Shown: positions 5,756 to 10,493 of the stretch, in pieces | How positions within the stretch are numbered: the first letter of the stretch is position 1 | Layout: each line of letters starts with the position of its first letter | NCBI GenBank assembly: GCA_964416175.1 | Contig: CAYQDF010000110.1 | Coordinates: 1-10,493, forward strand | Direction of reading: 5' to 3' | Source of the DNA: CAYQDF01 sp964416175 | GTDB lineage: Bacteria; Chloroflexota; Anaerolineae; Anaerolineales; UBA4823 | DNA: 10,493 nt | Made by a program: the position numbers and the translations under genes | Notes under the pieces: generated by a model | Told to the model about the DNA's origin: nothing | Databases searched by the model: none | What the model saw: only the letters and a program-made list of their open reading frames with translations

Positions 5756-7105
5756 ATGAAAGCCGAACAAGCCTGGCAGGCAGCTCTGGGGCAACTCCAA
5801 ATTGAAATGCCGAAAGCCTCCTTCAACACCTGGGTCAGAGATGCAGAATTCATTTCCTACGAAGATGGAACCTTTATTATTGGGGTGCGGAATGCATACG
5901 CCAGAGATTGGCTTGAAAGCCGGCTTTCAAGTACGGCGGGGAGGATATTGACCGGGATCATGAACCGGACCGTTGAGATCAGGTTCGCTGTCTGGTCGGA
6001 TTCCACTCACAACGGATCTGATGGGCATTCTTTCGACTCCGGGCAACCCCTGGATGGTAAAGATGAACTTCCGGAGAATCTGACCCTAAATGCCCGGTAC
6101 ACCTTCGATAATTATGTCGTTGGCGCAGGAAATCGACTGGCGCATGCTGCATCCATGGCAGTGGCTGAAAACCCGGCCATGGCATACAACCCATTATTTA
6201 TCTATGGTGGGGTCGGTCTGGGGAAAACACACCTTCTGCATGCCATCGGGAACTTGAGCGCTTCGCGGGGACTCAAAGTGCTTTATGTGTCTTCTGAGGA
6301 GTTCACAAACGATTTGATCAGTGCCATCCGGTCCCATACGACCCAGGCTTTCCGGGAGCGTTACCGACGTATCGACGTGCTGTTGATCGACGACATTCAG
6401 TTCATCGCCGGGAAAGAATCAACGCAAGAAGAATTCTTCCATACTTTTAATACCCTGCACGGGCAGAATAAACAGATTGTTGTCTCATCGGATAGACCTC
6501 CGAAAGCTCTCGTGACGCTTGAGGAGCGATTGCGCTCTCGGTTCGAGTGGGGGTTGACAGCTGACCTCCAACCACCGGATTTCGAGACACGGATGGCGAT
6601 ACTCCGATCCAAGGCTGAGCGGGGAGGCCGAAGGCTGCCCGATGAGATCATCAGCGTCGTTGCCCGGCACATCCAATCGAACATCCGCGAACTGGAGGGC
6701 GCCTTGACGAGAGTGCTGGCCTTCGTAGATCTCAGCGGACTCCCCCTGACGCCGCAGTTGGTCGAATCGGCTCTGGTCGACCTGCTCCCTCGCCGCTCGC
6801 AAATCGAGCCGGATCAGGTGATCAGGACCGTAGCGGAGGCTTTTGGCATTCCCCTGGACCGCATGCTGGGAAAAGACCGTTCACGGGAGGTCGCACTGCC
6901 TCGTCAGATCGCCATGTATCTCCTCAGAGAGGAAACAAACATCTCTCTCCCACAAATTGGAGACACGCTGGGAGGCCGGGACCACACCACCGTGATCTAT
7001 GGCTGCGAAAAGATTGCTGATCTGCTTGAACGCGATGATCGCCTGCGCCGGCGGATTGGAGAAATCCGAGAGCACCTCTTCAATACACCGGTTGCTACTC
7101 TGTGA
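5756..7105 (+). CDS. dnaA: Chromosomal replication initiator protein DnaA
   Basis: DnaA binds DnaA boxes at the origin, oligomerises with ATP and opens the duplex. The protein has 449 residues, normal for the family. Domain I spans about 1-85 (AWQAALGQLQIEMPKASFNTWV) and a short variable linker about 86-115. The AAA+ core begins near NLNARYTFDNYVVGAGNRLAHAA-type sequence; its Walker A is GGVGLGKTH with K157, and its Walker B is LLIDDIQF with D212-D213. RLRSRFEWGL carries the arginine finger of box VII. Domain IV ends with the DNA-binding signature GGRDHTTVIYGCEKI starting at residue 406. It is divergent from dnaK and convergent with the transporter gene 11 bp downstream. No dnaN follows, unlike the common dnaA-dnaN order. 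No terminator is visible after the stop. Confidence 0.98.
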   Translation: MKAEQAWQAALGQLQIEMPKASFNTWVRDAEFISYEDGTFIIGVRNAYARDWLESRLSSTAGRILTGIMNRTVEIRFAVWSDSTHNGSDGHSFDSGQPLDGKDELPENLTLNARYTFDNYVVGAGNRLAHAASMAVAENPAMAYNPLFIYGGVGLGKTHLLHAIGNLSASRGLKVLYVSSEEFTNDLISAIRSHTTQAFRERYRRIDVLLIDDIQFIAGKESTQEEFFHTFNTLHGQNKQIVVSSDRPPKALVTLEERLRSRFEWGLTADLQPPDFETRMAILRSKAERGGRRLPDEIISVVARHIQSNIRELEGALTRVLAFVDLSGLPLTPQLVESALVDLLPRRSQIEPDQVIRTVAEAFGIPLDRMLGKDRSREVALPRQIAMYLLREETNISLPQIGDTLGGRDHTTVIYGCEKIADLLERDDRLRRRIGEIREHLFNTPVATL

Positions 7106-7116
7106 TCGGGACAGCG

Positions 7117-8334
7117 TTATTTGTGTTGCGGGCTTTTGACTCTTGCAAGTCTTTCTCTTAAACGATTGTACAATTCCACCCAGGGGAACTGCAGATTGCG
7201 CGCATGGGTTGCTTCCGTCTCGGGCCAGGGGTCCAGATCGAGCATCTTCCGGGTCGTGTACCGTAAAATGAGTACCATGGATGCCAGGACAGGTGCGGCG
7301 AGTACCAGTCCGAGGATGCCGATCAGCTGCGCTGCAGCGATGGCAGCGACAAGGACAGCTGCGGGGTGGAGTCCGAGAGTCTCACCGTGGAACCGGGGGA
7401 CGATGAAGTTGTCGAGGATAAGGTCCAGGAACAGACAGAGACCCACCACGAGGACTGCATAAGCCCAATTTTCAAGTCCCAAATAATTATCTGATTGGAA
7501 TAGAGAAACTAACGCTGTGATAATCCAGACGATAAACGGGCCCACATAAGGAATAAACCGCGCAATGCCAGCCAGGATAGCGATTCCCAGCGCATACCGC
7601 AGCCCCAAGACCGTCAACAAGACGGTATACAGGAAGATCGCCAGGAGGAAAATCACCAGCTGGCCTCGCAGGAATGCATTCCAGATCCCCCTGAGCTGGA
7701 TTCCCAATCTGTGTATATCGGCGTTGTACCCGGGAATGTCTAACTTTATGAGGTCGTCGGACACTTCTCCGGTGCGTGAAAGCAAGAAGTAAGCTATCAC
7801 AAGGACGAATAAACCCCATCCCAGTGTGGTGACTGCGCTGGTGGCCAGGGTGCTCACGAGAGTGCCTACACGCCCTAAAAGGGGCTGCAGAGTGCTAATC
7901 ACCTGGTCGACGAGGGGTCCCAGATCGAACTGACTCAAAGTAAATTCGAAGGGACCAAATGTGTAGGTATTCCCAGAGAGTTGGTCCACCAGGTTTGGCA
8001 GGTTGTCCGTAAAGGTGTTGACGATCACAAACAGGCTCTGAAGCTGCTGGATGATTGCGAGTCCCGAAAGAGTCAGGATCCCGAGGAGCAGGATGATGAA
8101 TACTAAAAAAACCACGTTGACCGACCATCTCCAGTTCAGGTGAGTGAGCCGATTCAACAGGCCAGCCAGAGGGTGCAGAGAATACGCCAGGATGATCGCC
8201 AGCAGCAGGGGGCCGATCAGAGAACGGATGTAAATAATCAAGAAGACCATGATCGCAACCATGGTCAGACCAATGATCAACTTCGTATTTGAGCTCCAGT
8301 TCGGAGAAGATGATGAAGTTGTCCTATCGGTCAT
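7117..8334 (-). CDS. AI-2E family transporter (PerM/TqsA/YtvI-like permease)
   Basis: This is a 405-residue polytopic inner-membrane protein. Hydrophobic segments lie at about 18-36, 38-60, 72-98, 168-187, 222-245, 248-270, 290-310 and 325-358, the usual eight-helix pattern. A long extracytoplasmic loop falls at about 99-167. Family motifs include IPYVGPF (261-267) and DNFIVPRFHGETLGLHP (308-324). Members export autoinducer-2 or act as Na+/H+ antiporters or other permeases, so the substrate cannot be assigned. The start at ATG 8334 has no Shine-Dalgarno; a TTG three codons earlier is the alternative. It lies 78 nt downstream of the 67-residue membrane protein on the same strand and may be co-transcribed with it. 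A small ACCTG/CAGGT hairpin (8386-8401) lies in the gap. Confidence 0.9.
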   Translation of the reverse strand: MTDRTTSSSSPNWSSNTKLIIGLTMVAIMVFLIIYIRSLIGPLLLAIILAYSLHPLAGLLNRLTHLNWRWSVNVVFLVFIILLLGILTLSGLAIIQQLQSLFVIVNTFTDNLPNLVDQLSGNTYTFGPFEFTLSQFDLGPLVDQVISTLQPLLGRVGTLVSTLATSAVTTLGWGLFVLVIAYFLLSRTGEVSDDLIKLDIPGYNADIHRLGIQLRGIWNAFLRGQLVIFLLAIFLYTVLLTVLGLRYALGIAILAGIARFIPYVGPFIVWIITALVSLFQSDNYLGLENWAYAVLVVGLCLFLDLILDNFIVPRFHGETLGLHPAAVLVAAIAAAQLIGILGLVLAAPVLASMVLILRYTTRKMLDLDPWPETEATHARNLQFPWVELYNRLRERLARVKSPQHK

Positions 8335-8412
8335 AAATAACAAACCCGTTCGAGAACTGGTGAATTCCCCCGGCAGATACCTGAAACCTGGTCAAGCAGG
8401 TGTTATAACTCT

Positions 8413-8616
8413 TTACCTGAGAAAGAAAGATAAAACAATCAGCAGCAGAATGAAAGTACCTGCCAGGGCGCCTATCCGTCTTAAATCTTTGAGAACGTGA
8501 GAATAGTCCGGATTGAATTCAGTCGAGGAGGTTCGTGATGAACCGCCAAGACCGGAGAAGGTCTTATAGGTTGCGATATTCTCTGGACGCGTTTGTCTTC
8601 TTCGTTTCCTGCTCAT
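8413..8616 (-). CDS. Small single-helix membrane protein of unknown function
   Basis: The function is unknown. The 67-residue protein has a very basic N-terminus (MSRKRRRQTRPE), a Gly/Ser-rich middle, and the segment FNPDYSHVLKDLRRIG at 34-49. A single C-terminal transmembrane helix (about 50-66, LAGTFILLLIVLSFFLR) follows. The charge distribution suggests a tail-anchored protein with a cytosolic N-terminus. A promoter (8643-8671) lies just upstream and gives a leader of about 20 nt. No Shine-Dalgarno sits at normal spacing; GAGG is 17 nt away. Position between the sortase and transporter genes on one strand suggests an envelope role, but that is only context. I believe it is real because of the promoter, the clear helix and the lack of any competing frame. 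Confidence 0.65.
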   Translation of the reverse strand: MSRKRRRQTRPENIATYKTFSGLGGSSRTSSTEFNPDYSHVLKDLRRIGALAGTFILLLIVLSFFLR

Positions 8617-8642
8617 AAAGTTTTATTTCGAGGCCTCATCCT

Positions 8643-8671
8643 TTTATAAATTCATGGATTCTCATTTTGAA
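8643..8671 (-). promoter_or_regulatory. Promoter for the 67-residue membrane protein (and perhaps the transporter)
   Basis: On the minus strand, TTCAAA (8671-8666) and TATAAA (8648-8643) are separated by 17 bp, matching 4/6 and 5/6 of consensus. The -35 lies in the final codons of the sortase gene. Confidence 0.45.
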
Positions 8672-9584
8672 GTCGCCCGGTCACCACGATGCGCTGATTA
8701 TCCACCAGGTAAGGATAACACGAAATGAGCGTCAAAGTGGGCTGAGTGGTCGGTTCCAGGACTTCAACCTGGGTGGGTTCGACAATTTTACTTCCAGTTA
8801 CAACGTAAGCATAGGTCCGCTGGTTGGTGAAAATCGTCACCACATCCCCTGGCTGGAGTCGATCGAGGTGGCGAAAAATCTCGCCGAAGATATCGTTGTG
8901 AGCAGAAAGAACCAGATTGCCTTTTTCGCCGGGGTTTGCAGTCCCGATATGTTGCCCGACGCCTTTTTTGAGCTGCTCCCAACCGTCGCCCTGGATGACA
9001 GGCGCATCAACTCCGATCGCTGGGATCTGGATTCGGATGGCGTTTTCTGGTCCCGGCGTGGGGACAGGGATGTCGGCGAGAGACTGGACCAGCGGGCGAA
9101 GATGCTCGGGGATCTCGGCTTCGTTCGGTTGGGCACCCGACGGTGAAGTGGGAGGAGTATGTCCTGAGGGAAGGACAACCGCTGTGATCAGGGCGGTGGC
9201 AGTCAGCGTGGGCTGCTCAATGGCAGTGGAAACCTCTCGATTAAGCTCGCGAATCAGGTTAACACCGCTGAATAAAATAAAAATCAGTCCTGCGACGGCG
9301 ACGACTTCAACAAACAGCAGCAACCCGTCCAGAAAACGTTTGCGGGCGGGAATTGATACCGAGGAGGTAGGAGATGAGGAGCCCGTTGATTCATCGTGTT
9401 CGAGGTATTCGCTGGATCGCATCGCATCGATGGGTGAATCAACGATGTCCGGAGCGACTGTGACGACACGTCCGGTCCTGCGGAACCGATCCAACCTTTC
9501 CTGACGAGATGCGCGCCTTCTATCGATAAGGAGGCGGCGCAGTTCTTCGATCGTCAATTCGTCTGGCGAAACTTTCCTCCGCAC
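8652..9584 (-). CDS. Sortase family protein with cytosolic N-terminal extension
   Basis: Sortases are membrane-anchored cysteine transpeptidases that join surface proteins to the envelope or to each other. From GTG 9584 the protein has 310 residues. Residues 1-80 are a charged cytosolic region (SPDELTIEELRRLLIDRRRA), and a transmembrane helix spans about 84-111. A Pro/Thr-rich linker runs to about 190, and the sortase beta-barrel covers about 195-305. The catalytic residues are visible: H229 (LSAHND), C289 (LTLISCYPY) and R298 (NQRIVVTG). The class looks like D/E rather than A/B, but this needs a profile search. I chose GTG 9584 over an ATG-equivalent at 9662 because the latter overlaps the upstream glycosyltransferase by 71 bp. 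There is no Shine-Dalgarno, and TATAAT ends 6 nt before the GTG. No LPXTG substrate gene is in the window. Confidence 0.88.
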   Translation of the reverse strand: MRRKVSPDELTIEELRRLLIDRRRASRQERLDRFRRTGRVVTVAPDIVDSPIDAMRSSEYLEHDESTGSSSPTSSVSIPARKRFLDGLLLFVEVVAVAGLIFILFSGVNLIRELNREVSTAIEQPTLTATALITAVVLPSGHTPPTSPSGAQPNEAEIPEHLRPLVQSLADIPVPTPGPENAIRIQIPAIGVDAPVIQGDGWEQLKKGVGQHIGTANPGEKGNLVLSAHNDIFGEIFRHLDRLQPGDVVTIFTNQRTYAYVVTGSKIVEPTQVEVLEPTTQPTLTLISCYPYLVDNQRIVVTGRLQNENP

Positions 9585-9590
9585 GGGGGC

Positions 9591-9596
9591 ATTATA
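9591..9596 (-). promoter_or_regulatory. -10 box (TATAAT) immediately before the sortase start
   Basis: A perfect TATAAT on the minus strand, 6 nt before GTG 9584, which would place the transcription start at or near the start codon (leaderless). The TAA inside it is the stop codon of the glycosyltransferase. No clear -35 is seen at 17 bp. Confidence 0.4.
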
Positions 9597-10386
9597 CCTT
9601 AATTGATTCCAGGAGCTTTTCAAGGATGCGAGCGAACTTTTCTCCGATAACCTGGCGATCATATTGTTCCTGGACGCAGCGCCGCCCGTTCATGCCCATC
9701 TTCCGGGCATCTTCTGGGTGGGCAGCGAGGAAACGGACCGCGTTGGCCAGGGCGAGCGGATCTCCCGGATCAATGGGAATGCCAGCCTGGGCAGATTCCA
9801 CAACCGCGCGGATGACACCTGTCATTGCCAGGATCACCGGCCGGCCGGCAGCCATGTAATCGAAGACCTTGTTCGGATAGACTGTGCCGTAGATGGGGAT
9901 TGGTTTAAGGATGGCGAGGCAGGCGTCAGCGGCTGCGAGAACATCCGGCATTTTCATTTTCGGAACGGGTGGGAGGAATATCACATTATTTAGACCCATC
10001 GCTCGGGCACGCGCCTCAAGCCCCGGTTTTTCCTTTCCATCTCCCACAAGCACAAAGGAAACATCCGGCATATCACCCAATTTAGCGGCTGCCTCGAGGA
10101 CGATTCCAAGGTCGTTCGAAAGGCCATGGGCGCCGGCATAAAGAAGGATATATTTCCCTTCCAGGTTGTTTTCTTGCCTGAATTTATTCCCAACTCCAGC
10201 ATGTTCAAACATGGTTGTATCAGAACCATTCGGGACAACTTCAACACGCCGGGCTCCTCGCCTGGTCACGTGATCGATGAATCCGGGTGAGTTCACGATC
10301 ACCAAGTCAGCTCTTCGGTAGAGAAATCGCTCGAACGCCTCCGCAGCGCGTATCAGGACCCGCTGGTGGAGTACGCCGACTTCAAC
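9592..10386 (-). CDS. Glycosyltransferase family 4 (WbuB-like), 5' end missing
   Basis: GT4 enzymes transfer a sugar from a nucleotide donor with retention of configuration, typically in polysaccharide or glycan assembly at the inner membrane face. What remains is mainly the C-terminal GT-B domain: ERFLYRRADLVIVNSPGF, VVPNGSDTTMF, ILLYAGAHGLSNDLG, FVLVGDGKEKPGLEARA and NKVFDYMAAGRPVI (donor-binding region, with D where E is common). The WbuB-type look is by recall of that subfamily. Homology-like sequence runs to about 10380 (VEVGVLHQRVLIRAAEAF). The frame stays open to the window end, but past there the translation no longer looks like a GT4 and lacks the expected DLWP-type motif; the DNA instead reads as a plus-strand protein. 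The stop lies 7 nt before the sortase GTG, so the two may be co-transcribed. Confidence 0.88.
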   Translation of the reverse strand, partial: VEVGVLHQRVLIRAAEAFERFLYRRADLVIVNSPGFIDHVTRRGARRVEVVPNGSDTTMFEHAGVGNKFRQENNLEGKYILLYAGAHGLSNDLGIVLEAAAKLGDMPDVSFVLVGDGKEKPGLEARARAMGLNNVIFLPPVPKMKMPDVLAAADACLAILKPIPIYGTVYPNKVFDYMAAGRPVILAMTGVIRAVVESAQAGIPIDPGDPLALANAVRFLAAHPEDARKMGMNGRRCVQEQYDRQVIGEKFARILEKLLESIKV

Positions 10387-10493
10387 CGGGCGTTCCTCGA
10401 CGCCGTCCGCGCTGCGAAGAAAGGCGGCCAGACCGTCGACGACGTGGTCAAGAGCTGGAAGGTCCCCGAACGGTTCAAGGGCTACGCGCAGCC
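10351..10493 (+). CDS. Fragment of an unrelated protein, no start codon (probable chimeric join)
   Basis: From 10351 the plus frame reads YQDPLVEYADFNRAFLDAV, then a Lys/Gly-rich turn and TVDDVVKSWKVPERFKGYA, running off the window. It looks like the helical C-terminal part of a soluble protein. By my count 43 of 47 codons end in G or C, far above the other genes here. Upstream in this frame there is a TGA at 10288-10290 and no start codon or ribosome binding site before 10351. It is best read as a piece of a different, high-GC genome joined to this contig, or the end of a rearrangement. The protein family is not recognised with confidence. Confidence 0.45.

Noticed and set aside
7106..7150. 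Shared terminator between convergent dnaA and the transporter gene
   Set aside because: The gap is only 11 bp, and no GC-rich hairpin with a T-run is visible there or in the adjacent coding ends.
9585..9662. Sortase start at 9662
   Set aside because: It would overlap the glycosyltransferase by 71 bp and add residues without sortase character. GTG 9584 fits the gene boundary and the TATAAT box.

Overview
The window looks like a chromosomal segment of a bacterium of the Chloroflexota, most likely class Anaerolineae. This is an inference from overall gene character: a sortase with a basic cytosolic N-terminal region, small membrane proteins with an Anaerolineae-like look, moderate G+C near 54%, and DnaK, DnaA and SelA sequences that fit no proteobacterial or firmicute pattern exactly. 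No database search was possible.

Layout. Positions 1-2952 hold a minus-strand operon: a 130-residue four-helix membrane protein, then selA (selenocysteine synthase), then an M24-family (Xaa-Pro type) metallopeptidase. The peptidase start codon overlaps the selA stop, and its C-terminal end runs off the window. A 270-bp intergenic region (2953-3223) follows. It carries a -10 box for that operon, an opposing plus-strand promoter candidate, a dense set of inverted repeats that could be a structured RNA, and the dnaK terminator. dnaK (3224-5125, minus) stands alone, with no grpE or dnaJ beside it. The 630-bp divergent region between dnaK and dnaA contains AT-rich stretches, a perfect FNR-type palindrome, other GATC-containing palindromes, and a strong dnaA promoter. 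That promoter is followed by a long leader of about 190 nt with a terminator-like hairpin. dnaA (5756-7105, plus) converges on an AI-2E family transporter gene (7117-8334, minus). Upstream of it, on the same strand, come a 67-residue single-helix protein (8413-8616), a sortase (8652-9584) and a family-4 glycosyltransferase (from 9592).

The last 100-150 bases look wrong for the glycosyltransferase. They read better as a high-GC3 protein fragment on the plus strand that has no start codon. This suggests a chimeric join, or less likely a natural junction, near 10340-10390.

Functionally the window combines housekeeping genes (replication initiation, chaperone, selenocysteine synthesis) with envelope genes (sortase, glycosyltransferase, transporter). 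Several genes lack a Shine-Dalgarno sequence, and two of them have TATAAT boxes placed immediately before the start codon, suggesting leaderless or near-leaderless mRNAs. No mobile element, CRISPR array, tRNA or rRNA was seen. I did not find a convincing new multi-gene system. The best candidates for something undescribed are the dnaA leader, the structured region at 2996-3204 and the palindrome cluster between dnaK and dnaA.
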